A stretch of 64,000 nucleotides of DNA from Drosophila persimilis (Eukaryota; Arthropoda; Insecta; Diptera; Drosophilidae): NCBI RefSeq assembly GCF_003286085.1, contig NW_020825424.1:124001-188000 (forward strand), in the 5' to 3' direction. Position 1 is the stretch's first letter; each line of letters starts with the position of its first letter. Made by a program: the position numbers and the translations under genes. The notes below the pieces were generated by a model that made no database searches, was not told the origin of the DNA, and saw only the letters and a list, made by a program, of their open reading frames with translations. This document shows, piece after piece, positions 10,815 to 22,723 of this stretch.

Positions 10815-11652
10815 CACAACGCCACAAAAATATTTCAAAACTTCGCCCCGCCCACAAACGCCCCACAAAGAACGAAAATCTGTGGCATCCACATTTTTAA
10901 AGATACGATAAAACCAAAAACGCAGAATCGTAGAGGATGTTTATATGTTCTAGAATGTAAAATCTTAACCAGATCGTATAATTATTATAGCCAGAATCAA
11001 TAAAACAATTTCATTCTTTCTCGCTCTGTCTCTCTCTAACACACAGGTTTCATGGTCGGTTTTGCCTATTGCAAAATATGAGTTCAAGGATCTCAGAACC
11101 TATAAGAGCCAGAGCAACCAAATTTGGTATCCACACTCCTGTGATATCGGACCCTGACCGTTTCGTGTCCCAATTTCGGCACAACCCCTTCCGCCCCCGC
11201 AAAGGACGAAAATCCACAAATCTCAGAGACTATTATCGCTAGAGTACCAAATTTGGTATCCGCACTTCCGTTAGATCTCACTATAAAGCGTATATCTCAG
11301 AATTTCGCCCCACCCCCTTCCGCCACCACAAAGGACGAAAATCTGTTGCATTCACAATATTGCACATTCCAGAAAACTAAAAACGCAGAATCATAGATAA
11401 TGACCATATCTATTAGATTGCTGAATCTGGATCAGATCAGACCATTTTTTTAGCCAAAAGGAACAAATCAATTTGCAGTGGCTACGCAGCGCCCGACGTC
11501 ACGCTCAGACTGATTTTCTGTCTCTGTCGCACGCACTCTTTGTCGTGTCGTTAAATATTAGCGGCCTCTGCCGGAGGAGAGCCATACTGACTAAGTATCG
11601 GGTATAAATGTAGAGTTGCGGTGTCCGCAGCAACTCACAACGTTCCCCCTCG
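10815..11652 (+). mobile_element. DINE-1 copy H2, 5'-truncated
   Basis: Plus-strand DINE-1 lacking its 5' terminus and microsatellite. It starts in the internal block (aaaatatttcaaaacttcgc) and keeps the 3' part with the AGTATCGGGTATAA motif, the GAGTTGC/GCAACTC hairpin and the CCCCCTCG end. The same truncated form stands in the same place upstream of the other three nrf copies, so it was present before the block was duplicated. Confidence 0.85.
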
Positions 11653-12125
11653 TTTTAAATTTCGTTGTTGCGGGGAGGCGAAATCTCTTCACGAACTTTC
11701 GCAATTTTGCTGCTACTTGTCATGGGAATTGGAAAAAACATTGAAACAAAGAAAGGATCTGCCACCACTAATGGTAATAATTGCACCCCGGCTATCATCT
11801 TTTCACGCAATGATCAGAATTATAGAACAAATTGTCTACATCCATTTTTTTCTTACTCACTCATATTAAAACCAAATTTAATCCATCAAAAGTCAATAAG
11901 TAAAACGATTACCTGGGAAAAGATTATAAATAAATGAGCTTGTGACTACTTAGAATTTAGACGGATTGCTCCTTATCGGTGATGTTCGACTGAATTAAGC
12001 ATTTTGGCTGATATACTTGACTCGAGAGCTGACACACTGATAATGTTATCGCCAGATTTCCCTCAAAACATTCCTATAAAATCACAGTCAAAAGGTGCAA
12101 TGCCTTCAATCGAAAAAGTATTAGC

Positions 12126-14278
12126 ATGGTGAACGTTTTAAGCAGTCTACTTGTCTGCAGACTGGTACTTATCATTGCCGCACAACTGAAAGACGGAGAT
12201 GTCCTGCAAGATTACCAGCGTTTAAAAAGGCTCCGACCGCTGGGAGTCGAGTTTGCCGAACACTTCCGTAATGCATCGCTCCCGGACTTGGATCTATTCC
12301 ACCCCCGAATACCCAGTCAGGAGGATCTGTAGTGTTTCGCGGACATGGCGCAGTTCATGCAGGCGCTCACTGCTGGAAAATTATGGGACCTTAAGAGTAA
12401 GTAAATAATGAAAATTATATTCAAGTGAATGAGAACTGAAGTTGACGAATTTTGTGAGCAGTGATCGATGCTTGGGGCTCCATTCCCTCAGGAGTGCTGT
12501 CCGGCAATGCCTACCATCTGGGTAACTTCGATGAGTGTGTCAAGATCAGCGAGGAGATCACCAGTAGTCACAGCATACATGGAAAGTACTGTTTTCTAAA
12601 TGTACCCGCCGTATCCATTTCGATCAAGATCGCATCTTGCTTTCCGGCTTCCTGCTCTGCGGCACATATGGATACGTTTCTGGAGCAGTTAATGCAGAAT
12701 TTGTTGAACTCAAGCAGCTCAAATATAAAATTCAGCGAGGCCAGCTGTCAGACAAGTGAATCGAAACCTTGCGATGGAATGACCATTTTCACAGTGTAAG
12801 TTAGACCGTATCATAATCAAATTCTGTGACTCATACTATGGATTGCAGTGTACTTCTTGGCTTGATGGGTACTATCGTGGGTCTATGCACGCTCAACGAC
12901 TACTTTCTGTGCCAGGATCAGAGTGAGTAACGGAGAGAACGGAATGATTTACAAAATGATTTAACTCGTATTTTGCCTACCAGGTAGTATCGCTGTGACT
13001 GTGAAGATTTGCTCGGCACGGTCAAGTTCAATTGCCATCTTCCGCATTGTCGACAGCAAATCGAATCCGAACGTGATCAGTTGTCTTGATGGAATCCGCT
13101 GCATGTCCCTGTTCTGGGTGGTTCTTGGACATGGAGTCGGATATGCTATACCCATATAGGTGCAACTGTAAATAAAGCTAAGGGTGTTTTAGCGTTCATC
13201 AAGCGTTGGTCCAAGGAGTTTGACGACCCGTACGTTACGAAACAACTGTACATCTCGTTAGTACGTCCTATATTGGAGTATTATTCTTGTGTGTGGAGCC
13301 CCCAGTATAAAGAGCAGCAGGCTGTTATTGAATCCGTGTAAAAGCAATTTTTAATGTTTGCCCTTCGGAACCTTAACTGGGACTCGGGTAGAATCTTGCC
13401 ACCCTACCGGTCTAGGCTAAATCTTATTGACCTGCCGTCGTTGCAGCATCGCAGAATATGCAATGGCGTAATGTTCGTGCACAAGCTCCTTCTCGGGACT
13501 GTTGACTCCCAAACTCTTTTGGGTCAGATTAACTTGGCCGTTCCATCTAGACCTACTCGTACTTTTAGGCCTATCCGTCTACCCATATGTAAGTCTAGTT
13601 ATGCTGATCATGAACCTTTTAGGGTTTTATGCCATAATTATAACTCCCTCTGTCAAACCCTATCCCCCTGAACTGTCTCTATAACTAATTGCATGCAATA
13701 TTTATAATCACTTAAATTTAGCTAACTTTTAACTTATCTTTTTCCGCCTTTAGTAACTAAGTACCATTATTAACAGATAATTTGTTAATTTAATAAATAA
13801 ATAAATAAAATGCAGGGCCATGGCGGCCTGGCAGACAGTTTCCTATCCTCGCCATTGTGGCAGCCTCTCTCGAGACTCTCCTATTCCGTGTACATCTGGC
13901 ATATGTTCACTCTGGAAGTAAACAGCAGAATTCTACGGACCAATACATATTTTTGAAACTACAACTTTGTAAGTGTTGTTCTGGATAGTTGATAGAAACT
14001 AGTGGATTATAACAAATATATAATATTTTATGCTTTGCAGATGCTTAATTTCTGGTCTGTCATTGGGATCACTATTTTGATGTCGTATGTACTTTATTTA
14101 TCATTGAGGCTCCTTTTGGCGGACTCGATAGTCTTCTACGAACCCAGCAGCCACGAGCTCCAAGCGAACAAAAGCAGTCGTCAGTAGATGTCCAGCAGGA
14201 TCAGTTGAATGACGGAAGGAATCTGGATGAACCTGAAGAGCCTAAGGAAGAAGCCACAACGACTGTTTCAGAATAGTT
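12126..14278 (+). pseudogene. nrf-6-like acyltransferase-3 family gene, disrupted (copy 0)
   Basis: Host-type gene of the nose-resistant-to-fluoxetine family: membrane proteins with a secreted N-terminal NRF domain and a multi-pass acyltransferase-3 domain. Visible parts: a start at 12,126 with a signal peptide; exon 1 to 12,396 (RLRPLGVEFAEHFRNASLPD); exon 2 from 12,462 (IDAWGSIPSGVLSGNAYHLG), with cysteines typical of the NRF domain; exon 3 at about 12,849-12,923 with a membrane segment; exon 4 at about 12,985-13,157 ending in LDGIRCMSLFWVVLGHGVGY, the start of the acyltransferase domain. Introns have GTAAGT or GTGAGT donors and AG acceptors. C-terminal exons survive at about 13,815-13,973 (WQPLSRLSYSVYIWHMF) and 14,040-14,276. 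The middle membrane segments are gone and a LINE fragment sits in their place. Exon 1 has a premature stop near 12,330. This is the most complete of four copies. Confidence 0.85.
13159..13812 (+). mobile_element. LINE 3' fragment within the nrf pseudogene
   Basis: 5'-truncated non-LTR retrotransposon. The translation shows the C-terminal end of a reverse transcriptase protein: GVLAFIKRWSKEFDDPY, LVRPILEYYSCVWSPQ, NLNWDSGRILPPYRSRLNLI. This tail is typical of Jockey-superfamily LINEs (family not assigned). It ends with an AATAAATAAATAAATAAAA tail. One stop lies near 13,338. A shortened version of its first part follows each of the other three nrf copies, so it was in place before the block was copied. 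Confidence 0.75.
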
Positions 14279-14718
14279 AAATGTAAGATGCTAATAGTCG
14301 TGTTTTGTCTTTCCCATATTTAGATCCAGTATAGTTTTCTTGTATTCAATGACTTTTCGCCGACCAGACATGTTTAAGTTTGCTATTAAGTTAAGACTTT
14401 GAAGCCACTTGAGATATTAGCTCTTACAAATAACTATTCGACAAGCGCTTTACTCATAAATTCAACTAATAAAAAATTTTACTCTTCCAAGTAATCTCTT
14501 CAATTGTCTATACTTATTGTATTCTTTGTTCTTGTACTATAATTATCATGTGAGAAAACGATCGGCAAATAAAACCGAAAAGAAATTGGTTGATTATTTA
14601 TGTACATAGAACATATTTTATACGTAATTATACGTAAGCGCAAGAGTTTGTATCGCAGTCGATGACTGCAGTAGGGATTTTCTCCCTGTTTTGTTTTTTT
14701 TGCATCTCTGTTTGCAAT
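14279..14718. other. 3' flank of nrf copy 0
   Basis: AT-rich 3' flank. Possible polyadenylation signals are present (aataaaa near 14,467 and 14,567). No gene seen. Confidence 0.5.
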
Positions 14719-14938
14719 TTTTATACCCGATACTCAAAATGAGTATTGGGGTATATTAGATTTGTGGTGAAAGTGGATGTGTGTAACGTCCAGAAGGAAT
14801 CGTTTCAGACCCCATAAAGTATATATATTCTTGATCAGCATCAATAGCCGAGTCGATTGAGCCCTGTCTGTCTGTCCGTCCGTCCGTCCGTCTGTCCGTC
14901 CCCTTCAGCGCCTAGTGCTCAAAGACCATAAGAGCTGC
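14719..14938 (+). mobile_element. DINE-1 copy H3, 5' fragment
   Basis: Plus-strand 5' terminal 220 bp of DINE-1: terminal hairpin, core with the ATAGCCGAGTCGAT motif and GTCC/GTCT microsatellite. It stops abruptly after aagagct, where gene X flank begins. Confidence 0.85.
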
Positions 14939-14939
14939 T

Positions 14940-15820
14940 GTGGCGCTACAGAGTGTAATCACAAATGGGAATATCCATAGACGGGCGAAAGGGCTGCACA
15001 CGAGTATGTCCACTTCCGGGCCGAGTCTTATGCAATCGCTTCGGCAATCGGATCCCAAGATGAGCCGGCGCCTCCCTTGGCCCCCTTTGCACAGGTAGTC
15101 TTGACTCTGTTTACATATCGGGGCTTGCTCGGGTTGCCCGTGTGGCAAGGGATTGAAATCGGAGGCGTACCCCAACCAGCGCCCAAGAGAGCCCTGAAAA
15201 TGGATCATGGGTCGTGGATCGTGGATCGTGGATGATGACGCTTTTGTTGTGTTGTTTTGATCACTATCACTGAATCAACACGAGTACAGTGAATATTTAA
15301 TGATTCATTTGCTGCCGCTTCTGGTCGATTCCGTGCCTCCGAAGTGCGTATGCGGGAGCCTGCAATTGGGGGCAACAAAGGCCCCATGCTGCAGCGGAAA
15401 TGTTTTGCTGCTGCTGCATGCTCTCCTCCTCCATTTATCATTGAATAAATTGCAGAACAAATATGCAGCGAAATAAAAATAATAATAATAAATGCAATCA
15501 CGGCGATGAGGGATGAGCAAGTGGCCTCCCGTCCAAACGGAACGGATCGTAATATGCATAAACAATATATCTGATCGACTGGAAACTCTTGAGTTTGAAT
15601 TTGACTTTGAATTTCGAATATTTCGGCATATATTTTCATTGCGGCCAAAAACGGAGAGACGATTCCGTGCATTGCGATTCTGGCATCAACGAAAATAGAT
15701 GCCCAAATGGAAGTGCCAACATCTCTGAGGGGAGGGGTGGAGTGTCGGGCGTGTGGACGTTTGTCTTCTGTCAGTGTGTGATTGCATACTGCTTGCTGCT
15801 TTCTGCTCGATGGCTGCCCC
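14940..15820. other. Non-repetitive flank 3' of gene X, no gene supported
   Basis: This is one of the few stretches here without recognised repeats. It includes short tandem gtggatcgtgg units (15,205-15,230), a run of aataataataataa near 15,480 and otherwise mixed sequence. Two minus-strand open frames (14,912-15,208 and 15,205-15,672) show no domain and look accidental. It probably contains the 3' untranslated and downstream region of gene X. Confidence 0.5.
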
Positions 15821-16467
15821 CTAGAGCACGAGGTGCAGGCGTATCTGGAACACCAGCTCCTTGACGGTCTTCTTCAGGAGCGCCGCCAGGGACAGGATGA
15901 ATCCCAGGAGGCTGAGGAAGAACAGCCAGGGCGTGGTCATGAGCACGCCCCGGGCATTGGCCATGCGCCACAGCAACTGGCGCTGGATGGTGCGCAGCTT
16001 GAACTTGTTGTTCCACAATCGGAGGCGCGTCGAGCCGACGGTTTCGTTAACGCCCACGGTCTTCTCGACCAGCCAGAACACCGCGCAGCACAGCATCTGC
16101 AGTATCTGCAGCACCAGCAGCACGACCTTGACCACAGCGGTCTCCAAGACGAGGTGGTACAAGGCCACCATGCGCTGACGGTGCTCCGACTGCATTGTGG
16201 AGAGGGACTCCAGCGGGGAGACCCTGGGGGAAGGGCCGTCGGAGAGCTCCTCCCACTCCGAGTCCGACTTGGTGCGCTCTATCGAATTTGGCCTAGGAAG
16301 GGTATCGCATTGAGTCCATTCTTGTCGCCGGAACCTTCGGGGGGGACCTGCAGCTCCGTCTGCTGCTGCTGCTGCTGCTGGTCGGTTAAGTCGAAGGATC
16401 CCATGGATCCGAAAATACCCCGCGAACGGGTGAATAGGGAACGTGGATTGTTAATAGTTAGATTCAT
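15821..16467 (-). pseudogene. Gene X: small two-membrane-segment host protein, probably damaged
   Basis: I do not recognise this gene. On the minus strand an ATG at 16,467 follows a good splice acceptor (tatttcctcacag) and opens MNLTINNPRSLFTRSRGIFG, then a run of seven glutamines. That frame closes near 16,279. The other frame continues with DTLPRPNSIERTKSDSEWEE, an acidic serine-rich stretch, and then 124 residues to a stop at 15,821. These contain two hydrophobic segments (around VVKVVLLVLQILQMLCCAVF and TTPWLFFLSLLGFILSLAAL) split by a basic loop. Composition and splice signal look like a real host gene of about 210 residues. The frame change near 16,290-16,330 is either a frameshift or an intron I cannot see. 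Its start region is duplicated at 10.59 kb next to the nrf gene, so the two were probably divergent neighbours. Confidence 0.55.
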
Positions 16468-16558
16468 CTTTTTCCAGCACCTGTGAGGAAATATTCGTTC
16501 ATGGGCTTTGTTTTGTATTTGTATTTTTATTTACTTTACGTTCCCTGTACTTTCGATA
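16453..16558. repeat. 106-bp duplicate, left border of the 32-kb nest
   Basis: The same 106 bp as 10,590-10,695. At 10.7 kb it runs straight into tttgtactgaatg; here it runs into the element A piece, and tttgtactgaatg resumes only near 48,838. Confidence 0.85.
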
Positions 16559-17111
16559 CAAATATCGGTACATTGCTGGGTCTGGCGTGGTCGGGATTCT
16601 GGTGCGTTGTCACTGGTGCATTGCAGGGTCTGGCGTGGTCGGGATTCTGGTGCGTTGTCTTTGTCCGGTGTGTCGCCGTTGGATTGGTCGAGCGGGTGGG
16701 AGCAGCGTATGCAGTCGCGGGACTTTCGTCACTAAAAGTGACCACGCGGGGCCGAGTCGAGGATTATCTGGAGATCGGGTTGGTTTCCCGGATCGCCCGC
16801 TGGGTCAACTGCCTGGACGCCGCAAAGGAAATCGAGCCCCAGTATGACGTCGTCCACTACCATGGGTAGGACTAATAGAATCACCAGCGTTTCCTGTTGA
16901 TCCAGACTTACCTTGACCGATACTGCTTGCGTCACCTCCTTTGCTGTACCATCCGCCAGGCGGACGGTAGTCCTTATGTTCCGTGCGTTCCCTCCGGTAC
17001 TTACTTCATGGGCTATGCGTTGACTGACGAACGACCGCGTTGCTCCCGTGTCGAGGGTAGCTGTGAGCGGTACTCCTTCGATGGTTACTAGCGCGGCGAT
17101 CCTGCCTCCTT

Positions 17112-19974
17112 TGTAATGGGTAACGGGTACTTGGGCGAGATGGTATTACTCGGCTATGACCGGCTGCTGGCTCGTCGGCAAGTGGGGTGGAGGTTTTTTT
17201 TGCCATAGTCCGAAGCCCTTTACTTTCTTTATTTTAAATGTAACGTGCAAGAAAAAGCAAGCCATACACTTCACCGGACAGAGTTCACTACAAATGACCA
17301 CATAACACGGACGATTACCTATAAGACAGACGGACGATCCTCAGCTGTTTCGAGGACCCCTTGCCCACCCTACCTTGGTCATGCCATCCCATACATCTAT
17401 CTGTCGGCCATGACCCCTTGGTGTGCCGACACGAGCTACAGGGGCTTGGAAGGGGAGATCATAAGAAAGGTTTAGTTAAACATTATAACGATATTTATTG
17501 GAACTAAATTATACATAAAAATACGGGGTATATGTTCCCTCCCATAGGCTACCTGGGCCTGTTTCCCTTGAAATAGGATCCGGTAAACTTATAAACTAGT
17601 ATTAGATTAATTGTGAAAGGGTAAAGATTAAAATTTAAAGATGGACTATTAATGTTGATTCTTACGGGCTACGAAACAGTAAGGCAATTTGGTCGGAACA
17701 CCCATAGACACTTCCTTCCATGCCCAAATGATTGAGCTTAAACAAATAGTAAACAAGCTCACTTTTACTGCGGATCCACTGTCGAAAGCACTTTCTGATG
17801 GTTGCTGCAAAACTGTAGTTGATATGATTTTTTTGGGTTCGGGTGTATTATTAGTGCATTTTGGTTATATCCATGTTGGTTTTTGTTAGTTTTTTTTTTT
17901 TTTTTATACCCGATACTCAAAATGAGTATTGGGGTATATTAGATTTGTGGTAAAAGTGGATGTGTGTAACGTCCAGAAGGAATCGTTTCCGACCCCATAA
18001 AGTATATATATTCTTGATCAGCATCAATAGCCGAGTCGATTGAGCCATGTCTGTCTGTCCGTCCGTCCGTCTGTCCGTCTGTCCGTCCGTCCGTCTGTCC
18101 GTCTGTCCGTCCCCTTCAGCGCCTAATGCTCAAAGACTATAAGAGCTAGAGCAACGATGTTTTGGATCCAGACTTCTGTGATATGTCACTGCTCCAAAAA
18201 TATTTCAAAACTTTGCCCCGCCCACTTCCGCCCCCACAAAGGGCGAAAATCTGTGGCATCCAGAATCGTAGAAGATGTCTATATCTTCTAGAGTGCAAAA
18301 TCTGAACCAGATCGTATAATTATTACAGCCAGAATCACGAAAACAATTTCACTCTTTCTCGCTCTGTCTCACTCTAACACACAGGTTTCATGGTCGGTTT
18401 TGCCAATTGCAAAATATGAGTTCAAGGATCTCAGAACCCATAAGAGCTAGAGCAACCAAATTTGGTATCCACACTCCTGTGATATCGGACCTTGACCGTT
18501 TCGTGTCCAAATTTCGCCACACCCCCTTCCGCCCCCGCAAAGGACGAAAATCTGAGGCAACCACAAATCTCAGAGACTATTAAGGCTAGAGTAACCAAAT
18601 TTGGTACACACACTCCTTTAAAATGTCACTAAAAAACGTATATCTCAGAATTTCGCCCCACCCCCATCCGAATATCGAATATTGGAGATTCGAGAAAACT
18701 GAAAACGCAGAATCATAGAGAATGACTATATCTATCCGGTTGCTGAATTTGGATCAGATCAGATAATTTTTGTAGCCAAAAGGAACAAATCAATTTGCAT
18801 TGGCTACGCAGCGCCCGACGTCACGCTCAGACTGATTTTCTGTCTCTCTCGCACGCATTCTTTGTCGTGTCGTTTAATATTAGCGGCGTCTGCCGGAGGA
18901 GAGCCATACTGACTTAGTATCGGGTATAACTGTAGAGTTGCGGTGTCCGCAGCAACTCACAACGTTCTCCCTCGTTTTTGTTTTGATCTGTGCATGGAAG
19001 GTTATCTATTTATGGATTTGTTTTATGTCATATTCTCTTTTCCTCTTGCCCTTCTTTTCCTACTCTATGCTCCCTCACTGCTGTTCTTCATTGCGGCATT
19101 CCTTTTATATGTATGTATATATGTAAACTTAAATAGCTGTTCCGCTGCTCGGTACTATTCTGCCTACTCTTATGCTAACTTATGCTACTTCTCTCGGCTT
19201 ATCGCCAGCCCCGTCGACTCCGTTGCTGGCGAGCGTTTTTATAGCTCGCTCGCTCTCCTATTGGGCTCTGCTTTTGCTGCTTGCGTGTTCTCTCTCTCCC
19301 CCGCTCTTACTCTCTGCCTATGCGCGCATCACCTTTGGCTCCGCTCGCCCTCTATATTTTTAGGGCCGTACCCTTGCAGCTCTGAGTACTGACTTTCACT
19401 AACCCACTAACACTTTCCTTCACTATGTAAACTGCGGATCTTAATTGGGCATTGTTAGCTTAATTTGGCACACGGCACGTTTAGGAAGGATTTGAGCGAT
19501 TTTCCTCCTTTTTCTCAGTTCGTATTTCGCTGGTTGCTGAACTTTCCACTACCGCGAATTATCGACCGTCCCGCTTTGTGGCCGCCGCCTCACCGACGTC
19601 GATCCGGCTGCCCGCGTAGGTCGAGACTCTCAGAATTTTTGCTGCGTCTCTGCTCCCTCGCTCCGTGCTGCGTCGGATCAGCTGCTTGGAGCGCAGCTGC
19701 TTCGCCAAATCTAGTGCAGGGAGAAAGAACCGTCTATCGTATTCGGCCCCGAAAGATCTGTAGTATCCCACTTTTTGTTCCTCTTACCCGCCAATCTTGG
19801 CCCCAGTGGCCGAACTAGCTTCGGGGGCGTTCGGGGGCGATGTTGGCCGCTTGACATCCAAATTCCAAAAGGAAGATGGACACGCTCCCATCCACTATGA
19901 GACCGGTCGGATCCGCTAGATGACGTTCAAATGTCATCGCTTTTTTCCCTTCGCTCAGCTACAAGCCTCTTACA
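17112..19974 (-). repeat. 3' LTR of element B (contains DINE-1 H4)
   Basis: Aligns with 27,857-27,898 plus 40,900-42,690. Without the DINE-1 insertion it is about 1.8 kb. Positions 17,112-17,160 show the LTR start without the BEL insertion that interrupts the partner LTR. Open frames in it (for example 18,943-19,392 and its partner at 41.39-41.83 kb) have no domain. Confidence 0.85.
17904..18974 (+). mobile_element. DINE-1 copy H4, full length, with empty-site partner
   Basis: A plus-strand DINE-1 of 1,071 bp from TTATACCCGATACTC to the CCCTCG end, lying inside a T run. The partner LTR at about 41,395-41,420 has the same T run and gttttgatctgtgcatgg with no element. The comparison fixes both termini and shows insertion between T residues without an obvious target duplication, as expected for Helentrons. 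Confidence 0.9.
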
Positions 19975-20047
19975 AACTCCTCCTGCCAAAATCAGACTTG
20001 GTGATGTAGCCTGCTTTGAGGAATCCACAAGGCTGACTGGCTTGTAG

Positions 20048-20986
20048 CTACGCTTGCCGGATATCCTTCCCGTGGTACCTTCCGATGAGCCTACCTTGCA
20101 GATCTTCCAGCTCATAAATCGAGTTCCCCACTTTCCGTCTAACTCGCGCCTTAAGAAACATTGGACCTTGCTTAGCGTTGTAGCCGGCTTGAAAATTGCT
20201 TTGTTTTAAATTTCGCCGTAGCACTTCCTGCCCCACCTGGTACGATACTTCCTGTGCCCTCAGGTTATAATGCCGTCGATTTCGCTCCCATTGCTTCCGC
20301 ATCACTTAACACGCTCTCTTTCTGACGATATCCAATGAATCCTCACGTGTGAAGGTCGCTGCCTTGTCCTCTAACATCCCCAATTTGCTCAGCAAGGAAT
20401 ACGTTGCCCCTGAAGACACCATCTGCTGGCCGAAAACCATATAGTAGGGCGTGGATCCTAACCCTGAGTGAACCGCCGACCTCAACGCACAGCATATTTT
20501 GCTAAGACTCTCATCCCAGTCTTTCTGGTCACTGCGAATATACGACCGAATGGCAGCGATGACCGAACGGTTGACTCGCTCCGAAGCATTAGCTTGGGGA
20601 GCGTGGACAGCTGTTAGCGTGTGCGTTATTCGATGCCTTTTGAGCAGGCCTTGAAACTTCTTGGATCGAAATTGCGATCCGTTGTCAGATACAATTCCCT
20701 CTGGAACTCCAAAAGTATGGAATAACTCCTCCTCTAAATACTTCAGCACAACATCAGCATTTAACTTTTTTACAGCCTTGAGGAAAACAAATTTCGAATA
20801 ATGGTCCAGGACAATAAAAATTTCTATATTTCCACTGCGAGACCTAGGATACGGACATAAGAAATCAATATAGAGACGCTGGAAGAACCTTTGCGACTCG
20901 GCCGCTTTTCCCATCGGTGGACGCAAAGGAGCGTTTGGAGCTTTTGACATTTTACATTGCTCGCAAGCTGCCACGTTGTCTTTCAC
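20048..20986 (-). pseudogene. Element B: integrase region
   Basis: Part of fossil B. The translation has the end of an integrase zinc finger (CEQC), the core with YIDFLCPYP, VSDNGSQFRS and NASERVNRSV (the D,D,E residues) and a C-terminal basic domain near 20.1-20.3 kb. It adjoins the RNase H region. Broken with the rest of the element. Confidence 0.8.
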
Positions 20987-22720
20987 GTCATTGACGAGTC
21001 CGGGCCATAAAATAATAACGGCCAGATCCGCTCGAGCGTCTTGTGGACTCCACCATAGGAAGCCAGTGGATCATCGTGTGCTCTCTTTAGCACTTCTTTG
21101 ACCATCCCCCTGGGTACCCACAACTTCCAAGCAAACGCGTCGTTAAGGATGTCTCCTTTCACATGTTCGGACCGCCGATAGATCAGAGAATCAACTATTT
21201 TAAGGTCCGGCAGTTGAGCCATATTGCCCTTAATTCCCTCTATCAGTTCCAAATATTCTCCCGATTTGAAATGAGCTGACTCAACGTCCACCAGCAAGCC
21301 ATTGCTGAAATCCAATGCAGCTACTTGGTCATATGGGACCCTGGACAAGGCATCCGGAACAACATTCAGCTTCCCTTTTCTGTGTTGGATACTGAACCGG
21401 AAACCTTGCAGTTTTAAAGCCCATCTCGCTAACCTCGAATTCAAATCACTTTGAGACATGATCCATTTCAGCGAGGCGTGATCCGTAATTACAGTGAACT
21501 CCTGGCCCTCTACATAGGCTCTGAATCTTTTTATGCTCACCAGAGCAGCGAGACATTCCTGCTCTGTAACCGTATAGTTTCTTTGGGCTTTGTTAAGCTT
21601 CTTCGAAACAAAGGCTATCGGCAGTTCTTCCCCTTCGACCGACTTCTGTACCAGTACTCCGCCTACCCCACTTTTAGTCGCGTCGCAATGTATAAAAAAT
21701 GGTTTGCTGAAGTCCGGACTTTGCAAAACCGGAGCACTGCAAAGCATGCCCTTTAACCGCTCAAAAGCTTCCTTGCCTTCTGCTGCCATCACGAATTTTT
21801 GCTTCGGCTTTAATAGGTCGGTCAACGGGGCGGATACAGACGCAAAATTGTTTATGAATTTTCGATACCACCCTGCCAATCCCAGAAAGCTTCTCAACGC
21901 TTTCAACGACGTCGGCAATGGAAAATCCGAAATAGCTGAGACTTTTTCGGGGTCAGTGCGAATACCACCCTCTCCTATTATATGCCCTAGGTATCTCACA
22001 GAGCGCACACAGAATTTACTTTTCTCGATGTTTAAGGTCAAGCCAGTTTCCTGAATCCGCGATGCCACGGTGTCCAAAATGAGTAAATGTCTCTCAAACG
22101 TATCTGACTTCGTTTCTAAGCGACGCAGGAATCACTTTATCCATTAAGCGTGTCATGGTTTGAGAGGCATTACAGAGACCAAACGGCATGACTTTATAAT
22201 GATACAAGGGCCTCCCTGGAACCGTGAATGCAGTTTTACACCTAAGTGCCGGATCCAAGGGGATGTGCCAATATGCATCCTTCAGATCGAGGCTACTTAT
22301 GAACACTGCCTTCGGTAAACGGCTGAGAATGCCATCTATTTGGGGAAGGGGGTACGCATCTTTTTCCGTAACCTCATTGACTTTTCTGCTGTCCAAACAA
22401 ACTCTAACTTTTCCCGGTTTTCGGATAAGTACTACTGGCGAGGACCAAGGACTCTCAGATTCTTCAATCACTCCTAGTTGAAGCATCCTGTCAATCTCAG
22501 TGTACAATAACTTTTAAATTGCCGGGGAAACTAGAAAATGACGCTGCTTAGCGGGCTTCGCGTTTCCAGTGTCTATTGAGTGTGACAACACCGAAGTTTT
22601 CCCGAAACCCGATGTCGCAAATGATGGAAAACGTTGGACCATTCCCTGCAATTTCAATTCCTGAATGTCTGTCAGAACGTGCTGCTCTGTGGCTGATATT
22701 TCTGCCACCTCTAAGGGTGG
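20987..22720 (-). pseudogene. Element B: reverse transcriptase and RNase H region
   Basis: Part of fossil B. Recognisable blocks are VRVCLDSRKVNEVT, ISSLDLKDAYWHIPL and VMPFGLCNASQTM of reverse transcriptase, LRSFLGLAGWYRKF of the connection, HCDATKSGVGGVLVQK and ITDHASLKW of RNase H, and the start of the integrase finger. The upstream edge is interrupted by the LINE at 22,724. Broken. Confidence 0.8.
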
Positions 22721-22723
22721 GGG

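Noticed and set aside
15205-15672. A 155-residue minus-strand frame near gene X
   Set aside because: Composition is irregular, no domain is visible, and it overlaps another frame of similar length; more likely untranslated DNA.
18943-19392. Hydrophobic 149-residue frame, also present at 41,388-41,831
   Set aside because: Both lie in the LTRs of element B; the similarity is due to the LTR pair and the hydrophobicity to CT-rich sequence.
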